Shown here piece after piece: positions 9,576 through 18,332 of a stretch of 64,000 bases of DNA (position 1 is the first letter of the stretch; every line of letters starts with the position of its first letter). A model generated the notes under the pieces. It searched no databases. It saw only the letters and a list, made by a program, of their open reading frames with translations, and was not told where the DNA came from. Location of the stretch: the NCBI GenBank assembly GCA_041821185.1, contig JBGUBD010000003.1:310001-374000 (forward strand), in the 5' to 3' direction. The translations under genes were made by a program, and so were the position numbers. Source of the DNA: Phycisphaerales bacterium AB-hyl4 (GTDB lineage: Bacteria; Planctomycetota; Phycisphaerae; Phycisphaerales; Phycisphaeraceae).

Positions 9576-10061
9576 TCAGTCCGGTTTGATTTCGAACAAC
9601 GGTTGGTCAAACTCGACCGCCTGGCCGTTCTCCACGAGCACGCGTGTGATCGTGCCGCTGGCCTCAGCCTTGATCTCGTTGAATACCTTCATCGCTTCGA
9701 TCAGGCACACCACCGTGTCGGGGCTGACCTTGTCACCCACCGACGCGTAAGGCTTGGCGTCCGGGCTGGCGGCTGAATAAAACGTGCCCACCATCGGGCT
9801 CTTGATTGCCACGCCGCCACTGGCCGTGCCTTCCGTCGCGGCCGGCTGTGCGGGCTCCGCCGTGACAGGTGCCGCCGGCGCGACAGGTGCGGGCGCAGCC
9901 GGCCCAGGTGCCGCGGCAGCTGGCGAAACGTAATGCACCTCCGGCGTTTCACCACGACGACGTAAACGAACCTTGTCCTGGTCACCTTCGATGTCCAGCT
10001 CGGTCAGGTCGTTGTCCGTCATCAACTTGACGAGCTGTTTCAGCGTCTTCAGGTCGATCAT
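9576..10061 (-). CDS. accB: Biotin carboxyl carrier protein of acetyl-CoA carboxylase
   Basis: A 161-residue carrier that holds the biotin shuttled between AccC and the carboxyltransferase. The N-terminal domain ([20 protein letters not shown]) is followed by an Ala/Pro-rich flexible linker at about residues 46-75. The C-terminal biotinyl domain has the EAMKVFNEI motif; Lys125 is the biotinylation site. Length and architecture are normal. Order on this strand is M24 peptidase, accB, accC, bioD, resembling the pepQ-accB-accC arrangement seen in many bacteria. Confidence 0.96.
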   Translation of the reverse strand: MIDLKTLKQLVKLMTDNDLTELDIEGDQDKVRLRRRGETPEVHYVSPAAAAPGPAAPAPVAPAAPVTAEPAQPAATEGTASGGVAIKSPMVGTFYSAASPDAKPYASVGDKVSPDTVVCLIEAMKVFNEIKAEASGTITRVLVENGQAVEFDQPLFEIKPD

Positions 10062-10183
10062 AATGCTTCATATCCGATATTGGTCACGTGCCATCCACCA
10101 CGTCGACGGCCAACCAGCCCCTGCAGGCGATCGGCCTCAAAACCATCACCCCCATCACCCCCTGCCGACGTGGCAGCAAGAAA

Positions 10184-11314
10184 CTATATGATTGCCGATT
10201 CCAGACGCTTGGGCAAATCGCTGAGCACCTTCGCCCCACGCCCCGTCACCAGCACATCGTCCTCAATCCGCACCCCCCCCACGCCAGGCAGGTAAATGCC
10301 CGGCTCAACCGTCACCACCTGCCCCGCCTCCAGCACGCCCTCGCTCCGCGGCGAAAGCGTCGGCTGCTCGTGAATGTCCAACCCAATGCCATGGCCAAGC
10401 GAATGGCCAAACTGCTCGCCATACCCCGCGTCGCTGATCACCTTCCGCGCCACGGCGTCGATATCCTTCAGCGCCCTGCCCGGCTCGATCGCATCAATCG
10501 CCGCAAGCTGCGCGTCGAGCACCACCTGGTAAATCTCACGCAGCTTCGGCTTCATCTTCCCCAACGCCACCACACGCGTCAGGTCCGAACAATAGCCATC
10601 GTAACGGGCGCCCCAGTCGATGAGCACAATGCTCCCCTGTCGCGGCCGCTTCTTCCCCGGCACGGCATGCGGCAGCGCCGCGTTTGCATCCGCCGCAACA
10701 ATCGTCGGAAAGCTGCAACCATCCGCCCCGTACTCGGCCCGCATCCGATACTCAAGGTACGCCGCGATCGCCTGCTCTCGATCCGTTTCCAGCATGCCCG
10801 ACTCAAGCAGATCGTTGAACGCGTCCTGCTGAATGCGGATCGCCTTGCGGATGATTTTGATTTCATCGGCCGTCTTCACCGCCCGCTGCTTGAGCAACCC
10901 GTCGTCAAACTCAACAACGCGCTTCGCGCCAAGCTTCTTCACAATTGCCTTGCGATGCGCAAGCGTCACGTAGTTCGGCTGCAACCCGACTTGTTCCACC
11001 TTCCTGTCATCCAACAGCTTGGCAAGCTCATCTGTCAGCGACTTTTTCCGCATGATCGCCTTGGCGTGCGGCGCTTCGCGCTGGATCTGCTCGTCAAAGC
11101 GAAAATCGCTGAGGATGTACACCTGTCCGCCGCGCTGTGGGATCAGCGCCCACGAGTCGTCGCCGACGAATCCGGTGAGGTAGCGAATGTCGCGCGGGTT
11201 GGTGACGAGCAACGCGTCGGCATCGCCTTCGCGCAATCGCTTGCGAAGCGCAGCGACGCGGTCACGCAAATGCACCGGTGCAGTCATCTTTTTCGTGGAT
11301 CGTTTCCTGGGCAT
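10184..11314 (-). CDS. M24 family Xaa-Pro dipeptidase/aminopeptidase
   Basis: A 376-residue metallopeptidase predicted to remove residues before proline. The N-terminal creatinase-like domain (DALLVTNPRDIRYLTGFVGD) precedes the pita-bread catalytic domain. Metal ligands are visible: two Asp in LIDWGARYDGYCSDLTR, His in GHSLGHGIGLDIHE, and two Glu in VVTVEPGIYLPGVGGVRIED. All five are present, so it should be active. The start at 11314 gives the longest frame; an alternative ATG at 11287 (MTAPVHLRD) is equally possible because neither has a strong ribosome binding site. It precedes accB on the same strand, a common neighbourhood for this family. Confidence 0.9.
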   Translation of the reverse strand: MPRKRSTKKMTAPVHLRDRVAALRKRLREGDADALLVTNPRDIRYLTGFVGDDSWALIPQRGGQVYILSDFRFDEQIQREAPHAKAIMRKKSLTDELAKLLDDRKVEQVGLQPNYVTLAHRKAIVKKLGAKRVVEFDDGLLKQRAVKTADEIKIIRKAIRIQQDAFNDLLESGMLETDREQAIAAYLEYRMRAEYGADGCSFPTIVAADANAALPHAVPGKKRPRQGSIVLIDWGARYDGYCSDLTRVVALGKMKPKLREIYQVVLDAQLAAIDAIEPGRALKDIDAVARKVISDAGYGEQFGHSLGHGIGLDIHEQPTLSPRSEGVLEAGQVVTVEPGIYLPGVGGVRIEDDVLVTGRGAKVLSDLPKRLESAII

Positions 11315-11369
11315 GCCGAAAAGGATAAGGGCAAACGCCTTTTGATTAAACTCTCATCCACCAAATGAA

Positions 11370-11398
11370 GAAGCCCACAGCGTGACGCTGTGGGCTTC
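11370..11398 (-). terminator. Rho-independent terminator after sdhB
   Basis: Perfect 13 bp stem GAAGCCCACAGCG with loop TGA and its complement, lying 38 bp after the sdhB stop. On the minus strand it is followed by TTCATTT. It separates the sdh genes from the M24 peptidase gene. Confidence 0.8.
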
Positions 11399-11435
11399 GC
11401 CCGATGTTCAGCACAATATTTCCATCACCCACGGC

Positions 11436-12227
11436 TCACTTGCCCGTAAAGAACTTCTTCACCGCGTGCACCGTCGTCTGCCGACCGACATGGGCGATTG
11501 CTTCGGTCAGCGGCACTTCCTTCGGGCAGACCTTTACGCAGTTTTGCGCGTTGCCGCAGTCGGTGATGCCGCCGGGCTCCATCATGACATTCAGTCGGTC
11601 GCCCGCGGCCTTCTTGCCGGTTTCGTGCAGGTTGAACAGCAGCGTCTGCCCGATGGCCGCCGGACCAATAAAGTCGTTGTCCTTCGTGTACTGCGGGCAG
11701 GCTTCCAGGCAGCAGCCACACGTCATGCACCGCGACAGGGCGTAACGCATCTCCTGCTGCTCGGGCGACTCCATCGGGCCGGCCCCGAGTGAGTGCGTGC
11801 CGTCGATGGGCACCCATGCCTTGATCTTCTTGAGCGCGTTGAACATGCGCTGCCGATCGACCGCGAGATCGCGCACGACCGGGAACTTGGTCATCGGCTC
11901 AAGCGTGAGCGTGTTGTCATCGCCGAGCACGTCGTCGAGCAGCGTCGAGCAACTCTGGCGGACGTGGCCGTTGATGATCATCGTGCACGCGCCGCAGACT
12001 TCTTCCAGGCAGTTGGCTTCCCACACCGGCGGCCGCACCTGCTCGCCCGCCGCGGTCACGGGTCGAGCGGCGATCTCCTGCAACACCGAGATGATGTTCA
12101 GGTTCGGCCGATAGGGCACGTCAAACGTGTGCCAATGCGGATCGGTGCCTTGACTTTCCTGTCGCTTGATGCGAACGCGGAAGGTCTTCTGCTTGCTGCT
12201 GGGCGTAGGGGTTGTGGCTGCGGTCAT
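11436..12227 (-). CDS. sdhB: Succinate dehydrogenase/fumarate reductase iron-sulfur subunit
   Basis: A 263-residue electron-transfer subunit linking the flavoprotein to the membrane anchor. The [2Fe-2S] site is in the N-terminal half (ANCLEEVCGACTMIINGHVR). The C-terminal half has the [4Fe-4S] motif CMTCGCCLEACPQY and the [3Fe-4S] motif CGNAQNCVKVCPKEVP. It lies 66 bp after sdhA and ends the operon before a terminator. The sequence pattern (EVCGACTM, PLTEAIAHVGR) is that of the B-type, single-cytochrome enzymes. Confidence 0.95.
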   Translation of the reverse strand: MTAATTPTPSSKQKTFRVRIKRQESQGTDPHWHTFDVPYRPNLNIISVLQEIAARPVTAAGEQVRPPVWEANCLEEVCGACTMIINGHVRQSCSTLLDDVLGDDNTLTLEPMTKFPVVRDLAVDRQRMFNALKKIKAWVPIDGTHSLGAGPMESPEQQEMRYALSRCMTCGCCLEACPQYTKDNDFIGPAAIGQTLLFNLHETGKKAAGDRLNVMMEPGGITDCGNAQNCVKVCPKEVPLTEAIAHVGRQTTVHAVKKFFTGK

Positions 12228-12293
12228 GGGTATTCACGGGGTTGAGGTTGCGAATCGTGGTCTTGATTCTAGCCTGCTGAATCGGGGCTGGCT

Positions 12294-14291
12294 TCAGGAT
12301 GCGCTCGCATCTTTGCCGTTGGTCTCCGTGCCGTACACCGGCGACGTCTCGCTTGGACGTTGGCTATAACCTTCGCCGCCGGGCTTGTTGTCGAGATCGG
12401 CCTGCTTGCTGGCAGCACTCTCAGCCGACACCTCGACCTTGCCATACGTCCGGGCTCGCGGCGGCACGAGCGGGCAGGGCACGTCCTCCCACTCAATGAT
12501 CGGCTTGTCGCCGGCCGAGTCATACTTCGCGATGCACGTCTTGTGAAATTTCGCATCATCCCGTTCGGGATAGTCCGGCCGATAGTGGCTGCCGCGCGAT
12601 TCCTTCCGCTCGATCGAGCCGAGCAAAGTCGCCTCGGCGTAGCGGATCATGTCGCCCAGCGCCCGGGCGAAGCCGAGGTTCGCGTTCGTCCAGCTTGTCG
12701 TGTCGGAGAGGCGGATGTCCTCGTACTGCTCCTTGATCTCACGCAGCACGCCGTACGCCTTGGTCATCCGCTCTTCCGTCTTGACCACGGTACACGCGGC
12801 CGTCATCTCGCTGCCCATGCGCTCGTGAAGCTCGTACGGGTTGTGCTTGCCTTGCGCTTCGCTGAGATGTTTGACCTTGGCCTGCTCCTGCTCGATGTAC
12901 TTGTTGTAAAGCGAGTCGGGCAGCTCGGCTGCGGGCTTGTCCATGTTCGTCACACGGTTGTGCGTGCCCAGGCCGCAGTACAGGCCGTCGAAGATGCACG
13001 ACAGCAGCGCGTTCGCGCCAAGGCGGGTCGCGCCGTGGTACTGGTAATTGACTTCACCGAACGCGTACAGGCCGGGTATGTTGGTCTGCATGTTGGTCGG
13101 GTCGCCGAACTTCATGCCGATGGCCTGGCCTTCGTCGCCTTCCACGGGCTTCTTTTCTTCGGTGGCGTAGATGGTGTACATGCCGCCCATGGAATAGTGG
13201 ACAGCGGGGAAGATCTTCATCGGGACTTTGCGCGGGTTGTCGCCGACGAATTTTTCGTAGATTTCGAGGATGCCGTCGAGCTTATGCTTCGTTTCGTCGG
13301 GCAGGTGCGAAACGTCGAGGTAGACCATGTTGCCGCCGCCGACGCCGTAGCCTTCCTGGCAGACGTTGAAGATCTCGCGTGTCGCAATGTCGCGCGGTAC
13401 GAGGTTGCCATACGCCGGATAGCGTTCCTCAAGGAAATACCAACGCTCGGCGTCGGGGATGTCGGTAGGCTTGCGGTCATCGCCCTGCTTACGAGGCACC
13501 CACACCCGGCCGCCTTCGCCGCGGGCGGACTCGGACATGAGGCGACATTTATCTTCGCCGGGGATCGCGGTCGGGTGGACCTGAATCATCTCCGGATTGC
13601 CCAGCCACGCGCCGGCGCGATAGCAACGCGCAGCCGCGGCGCCGGTGCAGATGACGCTCATCGTGCTCTTGCCGAAGATCGCGCCGCAACCACCGGTGGC
13701 CATGATCACCGCATCCGCGCGGAACGAGCGAATCTCCATCGTCCGCATGTCCTGCGCGATGATGCCGCGGCAGACGCCGTCGTCGTCAAGCACGGGCCAG
13801 AGAAATTCCCAGAACTCATACTTCGTGACGTGACCCTCGGCTTCATGCCGACGTGTCTGTTCATCCAACGCGTAAAGCAGTTGCTGGCCGGTCGTCGCGC
13901 CGGAGAAGTGCGTTCGCTTGAACAACGATCCGCCGAACTTTCGCAGGTCGCGTCGACCTTCCGACGTACGGTTAAACGGCACGCCGGCCCGGTCGAGCAG
14001 GTCGATGATCCGCGGCGCCCAGTGGGTCATGTCATAGACGGGCGGCTGATGGTTGAGGAAGTCGCCGCCATAGAGCGTCTCGTCCATGTGCATCCACTCG
14101 GAGTAGCCCTGTTGCCGGGCGACCTCGTTCGTGGCGTTGATGCCGCCCTGGGCGCAGACGCTGTGCGAGCGGCGCACGGGCACCATGGAGAAAAGGTCGA
14201 CCGGCGTGCCTGCCTCGGCAATCCGCACGGACGCGGCGAGCCCTGCCAGCCCGCCGCCGACCACGATCACTCTCGGTTGCTTTGTAGCCAT
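12294..14291 (-). CDS. sdhA: Succinate dehydrogenase/fumarate reductase flavoprotein subunit
   Basis: A 665-residue FAD subunit that oxidises succinate. The dinucleotide motif VVGGGLAGLAASVRIAEAG starts near residue 10. The covalent flavinylation His is in RRSHSVCAQGGINA, and active-site regions such as MIQVHPTAIPG and GAIFGKSTMS are present. The C-terminus is also typical (SHYRPDYPERDDAKFHKT). It lies between the unknown three-helix membrane protein gene and sdhB. A 686-codon open frame on the opposite strand is a codon-composition shadow. Confidence 0.96.
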   Translation of the reverse strand: MATKQPRVIVVGGGLAGLAASVRIAEAGTPVDLFSMVPVRRSHSVCAQGGINATNEVARQQGYSEWMHMDETLYGGDFLNHQPPVYDMTHWAPRIIDLLDRAGVPFNRTSEGRRDLRKFGGSLFKRTHFSGATTGQQLLYALDEQTRRHEAEGHVTKYEFWEFLWPVLDDDGVCRGIIAQDMRTMEIRSFRADAVIMATGGCGAIFGKSTMSVICTGAAAARCYRAGAWLGNPEMIQVHPTAIPGEDKCRLMSESARGEGGRVWVPRKQGDDRKPTDIPDAERWYFLEERYPAYGNLVPRDIATREIFNVCQEGYGVGGGNMVYLDVSHLPDETKHKLDGILEIYEKFVGDNPRKVPMKIFPAVHYSMGGMYTIYATEEKKPVEGDEGQAIGMKFGDPTNMQTNIPGLYAFGEVNYQYHGATRLGANALLSCIFDGLYCGLGTHNRVTNMDKPAAELPDSLYNKYIEQEQAKVKHLSEAQGKHNPYELHERMGSEMTAACTVVKTEERMTKAYGVLREIKEQYEDIRLSDTTSWTNANLGFARALGDMIRYAEATLLGSIERKESRGSHYRPDYPERDDAKFHKTCIAKYDSAGDKPIIEWEDVPCPLVPPRARTYGKVEVSAESAASKQADLDNKPGGEGYSQRPSETSPVYGTETNGKDASAS

Positions 14292-14314
14292 GATTCAGCC
14301 TTCAAAGTTGCATG

Positions 14315-14330
14315 GCAGGGCGCGCCCTGC
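14315..14330. repeat. GCAGGGCG/CGCCCTGC palindrome upstream of sdhA
   Basis: Perfect 16 bp palindrome 23 bp before the sdhA ATG, within the 54 bp gap after the small membrane protein gene. A related hairpin (GGCAGGGC-GA-GCCCTGCC) precedes the flavoprotein gene at 52622-52639, and a single arm is at about 51103. It may form an intercistronic mRNA hairpin. Confidence 0.5.
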
Positions 14331-14345
14331 TTGACGCGATCAATA

Positions 14346-14663
14346 TCAATATCCACCCAGCCAGCCCGGCATCGGCACACTCGCCTGAAGGCCGGCCGCG
14401 CTCGCATCCATCTCAGATAATAGCCCCAGCACACCCAGCAGCATGAGCACAAAAAATGCCAGCGAAGCCAGCTTCGCATAATCCTCCAGCACGCTCGGCC
14501 GCCAGACGTACACATGACCACCCGCCCCCACCGCCGCCAGCGCCATCGCCGCGATCATCGGCCAGTGGTCGCCCGCGAAACGCTCCAGCCCCGCGAACGG
14601 CAGCACCACCGCTGCCAGTAGCAGCAGCGTGCCGAGTATCACAATCGTGATCTGATGCTTCAT
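14346..14663 (-). CDS. Three-helix membrane protein of the sdh cluster, function unknown
   Basis: A 105-residue protein I do not recognise. It has three predicted membrane segments: ITIVILGTLLLLAAVVLPFA near the N-terminus, WPMIAAMALAAVGAGGHVYV, and LASLAFFVLMLLGVLGLL. It sits between sdhC (gap about 120 bp) and sdhA (gap 54 bp) on the same strand. B-type succinate dehydrogenases normally have only one cytochrome subunit, so a three-helix protein here resembles an SdhD-type anchor in size and topology, but I see no convincing heme-ligand pattern. It could be an accessory or assembly subunit. The ATG at 14663 is chosen because hydrophobic sequence starts directly after it; the open frame runs 30 codons further upstream. 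Confidence 0.7.
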   Translation of the reverse strand: MKHQITIVILGTLLLLAAVVLPFAGLERFAGDHWPMIAAMALAAVGAGGHVYVWRPSVLEDYAKLASLAFFVLMLLGVLGLLSEMDASAAGLQASVPMPGWLGGY

Positions 14664-14784
14664 ATCGGGTTCCGTCCCCGCCTCTATTGCTTCGCGGCCC
14701 GCCAACTGGCGGTGACATCCCTCGCCGCAATCAATCCCAACCACTGCCGCCACCCTGCTGAGCCGACCCGGTTCTCAAAATCAA

Positions 14785-15579
14785 TCACGGATCAAGGGGC
14801 AACGGATATTCACCTTCATCAATCTCCGGCGGGCCTTCCGCCAGGTACAGTTCATACGCCATCCGCTCTTGTTCGTTCAGCTCATACGTCATCGCGCCAT
14901 ACAGCGCTGCAAACGTGAACACCGTCAGCGTAATGCCCATCGCCGCACACACCACACCCCACCGCCGCTGCGCCGCGACGCTGAGCGTAATACCCCATGT
15001 GATCGCCGCGGTCCACAGGCCGTTCGACCAGTGATAAACCACGCTCAACGAGCCGACGAGGTAGAAGATCACCACCGGGATGGATTGCAGCGCAACCGCG
15101 ACGCTGGCTGTCGCCATCGGCACGCGCTGGCCGTCCGGCAGCGTGTAGTCGACCATGAACGGCGTGTACCAGCCGAAGATGTCCCAATGCCATCGCATCG
15201 TCGCGACGTGCAGGAAGATGAACACAAGGGCAATGATGCCCGTCACGCGCTGGAAGAAGTACCGCCAGTTGCCGCCGTAGCGGTAATGGCTCACGTTGTT
15301 CTTGCTGCCGACGAACGTATAGACCAGCCCCAGGCCGGCGTGGAACGCAATCGCGATCCAAAGCGAGATTTCCACCAGCAGCAGCACCGGCACCGTGCGG
15401 TACAGCCAGTCAACCTCATGCTGATACGTGTCGGTCGCGAGCTGCGCATTGGTGAACAGGTGGAAGATGACGAACACGCCCACGGGGATGATGCCCGAGA
15501 GCGAGTGGAGTCTGCGGAGCAGAAAATGATGCCGGGCCATGAAGCCCAGTTCGTTGGAGCTTGAGGAGGACTCAGCCAC
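14785..15579 (-). CDS. sdhC: Succinate dehydrogenase cytochrome b558 subunit
   Basis: A 264-residue membrane anchor of the single-subunit cytochrome b558 family, which passes electrons to quinone. It has five hydrophobic segments and conserved His residues in RRLHSLSGIIPVGVFVIFHL, AIAFHAGLGLVYTF and FIFLHVATMRWHWDIF, the expected di-heme ligand regions. The start is a GTG at 15577-15579, supported by AAAGGAAACG just upstream. It opens the sdhC-unknown-sdhA-sdhB group. C-terminal acidic tail (EGPPEIDEGEYPLPLD) is of unknown role. Confidence 0.9.
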   Translation of the reverse strand: MAESSSSSNELGFMARHHFLLRRLHSLSGIIPVGVFVIFHLFTNAQLATDTYQHEVDWLYRTVPVLLLVEISLWIAIAFHAGLGLVYTFVGSKNNVSHYRYGGNWRYFFQRVTGIIALVFIFLHVATMRWHWDIFGWYTPFMVDYTLPDGQRVPMATASVAVALQSIPVVIFYLVGSLSVVYHWSNGLWTAAITWGITLSVAAQRRWGVVCAAMGITLTVFTFAALYGAMTYELNEQERMAYELYLAEGPPEIDEGEYPLPLDP

Positions 15580-15692
15580 GGTAAGCGTTTCCTTTCGCGT
15601 CTGCTGTCTGACGATTGACGCAAGTCCGAGTCAGTTGTTTCGCCACATCACGCCGACCTCGCCTCGTAGGGGTCAGCCGGGCGAAGGGCCGG

Positions 15693-16124
15693 TCACTCAC
15701 CCTCGCCGCCGGCCGTGCGTGCCGCGGAAGCGAGTTGCACGTAACGCGTACGCAGTTCGTAAACCGTGCCCGCCAGCGTGGTGGACTCTTCCTCGCTCAG
15801 GTTGCCCTTGGTCTTCTCTTCGAGCACGCCGAGCATGTCGATGTGATGACGGGCCAGGTCCAGATTCTGAAAACGCTGCCCGGTGCGCGGGTCGGCAATC
15901 GCACCCATTGCAAACAGCGCCTGCGTCGCCATCGTGCTCATCAGCGTTTCGAAATTCGCAGGCGGCATTCCGCCCGGCGCACCGCCACCAGCTTCGGCCC
16001 CGCCCGCTTCAGGCTGCTGCTGCTTTGCTTTCGATTTCTCAGCAAGCTTCTGCTTCTCCGCCTGGGCCTGGGCTTTCCAGTCGGCGTCGATGTGCAGCTT
16101 CGGAGCGTCCTTTTCCTCGGCCAT
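15693..16124 (-). CDS. DUF1844 domain protein
   Basis: A 143-residue soluble protein. Residues 1-55 are charged and Gln/Ala/Gly-rich (coiled-coil or disordered); residues about 56-130 match the DUF1844 pattern (FETLMSTMATQALFAMGA, then LARHHIDMLGVLEEKTKGNL). The biochemical role of this family is not established. The ATG at 16124 is preceded by AAGGA; the open frame continues 72 codons upstream but that region is the divergent promoter shared with hisI. It lies 113 bp before sdhC and could be in the same transcript. Confidence 0.8.
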   Translation of the reverse strand: MAEEKDAPKLHIDADWKAQAQAEKQKLAEKSKAKQQQPEAGGAEAGGGAPGGMPPANFETLMSTMATQALFAMGAIADPRTGQRFQNLDLARHHIDMLGVLEEKTKGNLSEEESTTLAGTVYELRTRYVQLASAARTAGGEGE

Positions 16125-16360
16125 GTGAGCAATCCTTACCTGTTTGCGGTACTTCCAGCGTGTGTCCAAATGGTGCAGCCATGAGTATAGGAATTCTGCC
16201 CACGCGACGCGAACGCGATGCGGTAACCCGCGAATCTCGATATGTTTGTCCACTTCAGACAACCCGCGCGACCCATTCGGCAAAGCGAACGCTCGCCCAC
16301 TGCCGGTACAATCCAACCCTGCCGAATCGCGCCGCGCCAAGCAAAATGGAGATCAACGCC
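16125..16360. promoter_or_regulatory. Divergent intergenic region between the DUF1844 gene and hisI
   Basis: This 236 bp region must hold promoters for both directions. A -10-like TACAAT lies at 16307-16312 on the plus strand, 49 nt before the hisI ATG, without a good -35. No operator-like inverted repeat was seen. Confidence 0.4.
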
Positions 16361-16765
16361 ATGAGCGATACCGCCCGCGAAACCTCGACCACACTCGACA
16401 TCAAGTTCAACGAGCAAGGCCTCGTCCCCGCCATCGTCCAGAACATCGACACCGGCGAAATCCTCATGATGGGCTGGATGAACGACGCCGCACTCAAGCA
16501 AACCCTGCAAACACGCAAAGCAACCTTCTTCTCACGCTCGCGAAACAAAATGTGGGTCAAGGGCGAATCGTCCGGCCACATTCAGGAAGTCATCGACGCA
16601 CGCGTCGACTGCGATCAGGACGTCGTCGTCCTTAAGTGTAAATCCCACGGCCCCGCCTGCCACGTCGGCTATCACACCTGCTTCTACCGCAGCGCCGACG
16701 CCGACGGCAACCTCAAAACCGTCGAAGAAAAAACCTTCGACCCCAACACCGTCTATCACAAATAA
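16361..16765 (+). CDS. hisI: Phosphoribosyl-AMP cyclohydrolase
   Basis: A 134-residue zinc enzyme that opens the adenine ring of PR-AMP, the third step of histidine synthesis. Visible family motifs are ILMMGWMNDAAL, WVKGESSGHIQ, the metal-binding ARVDCDQD and the cysteine cluster KSHGPACHVGYHTCFYR. It is a stand-alone HisI without a fused HisE domain. The ATG at 16361 has GGAG 11-14 nt upstream; an in-frame ATG at 16346 would overlap that site. No other his genes are nearby. A strong palindromic terminator follows at 16784. Confidence 0.95.
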   Translation: MSDTARETSTTLDIKFNEQGLVPAIVQNIDTGEILMMGWMNDAALKQTLQTRKATFFSRSRNKMWVKGESSGHIQEVIDARVDCDQDVVVLKCKSHGPACHVGYHTCFYRSADADGNLKTVEEKTFDPNTVYHK

Positions 16766-16783
16766 CCCTCTTTCGAAGACAAA

Positions 16784-16807
16784 GCCCAGGCATGGCCATG
16801 CCTGGGC
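16784..16807 (+). terminator. Palindromic terminator after hisI, AAGCCCAGG family
   Basis: Perfect 24 bp palindrome (GCCCAGGCATGG and its complement) flanked by AAA before and GTT after. It is nearly identical to the 30 bp palindrome at 31793-31822, so it belongs to a dispersed family, probably reused as a terminator. Confidence 0.75.
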
Positions 16808-16823
16808 GTTACCTGAGACACCC

Positions 16824-18224
16824 ATGAAGATCGACACCCAGCTCAAGCCCGCCGACCTCCGCCCCGCCATCGACCGCGTCTTCGGCATCGCTGCCGACAA
16901 GGTCCGCCTGCTCGAACGCGCGTGGGACACCTCCAAGGGCACGCCCGTCTTCACCGTCAACGGCAAATACACCACCCGCGGCTGGACCGAGTGGACCCAG
17001 GGCTTCCAGTACGGCTGCGCCATCCTCACCTTCGACGCCACCGACGACTGCGAGCTGCTCGAGCTCGGCCGACAGCACACCCTCAAGGACATGGCCCCTC
17101 ACGTCACGCACATCGGCGTGCACGATCATGGGTTCAACAACCTTTCAACCTACGGCAACCTCCGCCGACTCATGCACGAAGGCCGATTCGAACACAACGA
17201 GTGGGAAAACCACTTCTACGAAATGGCCATCAAAGCCAGCGGCGCTGTCCAGGCCGCGCGATGGACCGAAACCATCGACGCCCGCACCGGCAGCCCTAAA
17301 GACGGCGGCGGCTTCATCTACTCCTTCAACGGACCGCAGTCGCTGTTCATCGACACGATGCGAACCATCCGCATCCTCGGCGCCGCCCATCAACTCGGCC
17401 ACGCACTCATGGGCGAACAGGACACCCGCCACAACCTGCTCGGCCGATCGATTCAACACGCACTGACCACCAGCAAATACATCGTCTTCCACGGCGACTC
17501 CGAACACACCTACGACGTCCGCGGCCGCACCGCCCACGAAGGCCTGTTCAACCGCAACGACGGCCGATTCCGCGCCCGCTCTACCCAACAGGGCTACTCG
17601 CCGTTCAGCACATGGACCCGCGGCCTCTCGTGGGCCGTGTGTGGCTACCCGGAACAGCTCGAATTCCTCAAAACCCTCAAGCCCGCCGACATCAAAGCCG
17701 CCTCCGGCTTGGCGAAGGGTGACGTCATCGCCCTCTACGAACAAGCCGCCCGCGACGTCTGCGATCACTACATCGACGACGTCTCCACCACCGACGGCAT
17801 CACCTACTGGGACGACGGCGCACCGAACCTGCACAAGCTCGGCGACTGGCGCAACGCCCCCGCCGACCCCTACAACGACCACGAACCCGTCGACGCGACC
17901 GCCAGCGCCATCGCCGCGCAGGGCCTCATCCGCTTCGGCCAATACCTCGGCAAGGCAAAGGGCAAGCGATACCTGCAAGCCGGCCTGAGCGTCGCCCGCA
18001 CGCTCTTCGACGAGCCGTACCTGTCGACGAAGAAAAACCACCAGGGCATGCTGCTGCACTCGATCTACCACTGGCCCAACGGCTGGGACAACGTCCCGCG
18101 CGGCCGCAAGGTCGCCTGCGACGAGTCGAGCATGTGGGGCGACTATCACCTGCTCGAACTGGCCAACCTCATCAAGCGCATGGCCAACGACGCCCCCTAC
18201 CCCGTCTTCTTCGACAAAGCCTGA
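16824..18224 (+). CDS. GH88-like unsaturated glucuronyl hydrolase
   Basis: A 466-residue protein of the GH88/GH105-type alpha/alpha barrel. The family releases unsaturated uronic acid from the ends of oligosaccharides made by polysaccharide lyases. Recognisable motifs are VHDHGFNNLSTYGNL (catalytic-loop Asp in the HD.GF pattern), SLFIDTMRTIRIL (the second key Asp), FSTWTRGLSWAVCGY and PVDATASAIAAQGLI. No signal peptide is seen, so it should act in the cytoplasm on imported oligosaccharides. It is followed by an SDR reductase 109 bp downstream, consistent with uronate catabolism; a KDPG aldolase occurs at the far end of the window. Exact substrate cannot be read from sequence. Confidence 0.82.
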   Translation: MKIDTQLKPADLRPAIDRVFGIAADKVRLLERAWDTSKGTPVFTVNGKYTTRGWTEWTQGFQYGCAILTFDATDDCELLELGRQHTLKDMAPHVTHIGVHDHGFNNLSTYGNLRRLMHEGRFEHNEWENHFYEMAIKASGAVQAARWTETIDARTGSPKDGGGFIYSFNGPQSLFIDTMRTIRILGAAHQLGHALMGEQDTRHNLLGRSIQHALTTSKYIVFHGDSEHTYDVRGRTAHEGLFNRNDGRFRARSTQQGYSPFSTWTRGLSWAVCGYPEQLEFLKTLKPADIKAASGLAKGDVIALYEQAARDVCDHYIDDVSTTDGITYWDDGAPNLHKLGDWRNAPADPYNDHEPVDATASAIAAQGLIRFGQYLGKAKGKRYLQAGLSVARTLFDEPYLSTKKNHQGMLLHSIYHWPNGWDNVPRGRKVACDESSMWGDYHLLELANLIKRMANDAPYPVFFDKA

Positions 18225-18232
18225 CCCCCACG

Positions 18233-18310
18233 CCGGACCTTCAGGTCCGGATCATCCGGACTGCACCACCCACTCAACCCATCCGGACTTGCGCAGCGCT
18301 CCAGTCCGGC
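18233..18310 (+). terminator. CCGGACC hairpins between the GH88 and SDR genes
   Basis: A hairpin CCGGACCT-TC-AGGTCCGG occupies 18233-18250, directly after the GH88 stop. A second, wider inversion pairs ATCCGGACTTGCGCAGCG with CCAGTCCGG up to 18310. There is no U-run, so this may be an attenuating or mRNA-end hairpin rather than a classical terminator. Confidence 0.45.
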
Positions 18311-18332
18311 TTGTGATGAAATGAGATCACCC

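Noticed and set aside
12360..14420. 686-codon open frame on the plus strand opposite sdhA
   Set aside because: Shadow of sdhA: high GC in third positions leaves the antisense frame open. The product is His/Arg-rich with no recognisable domain.
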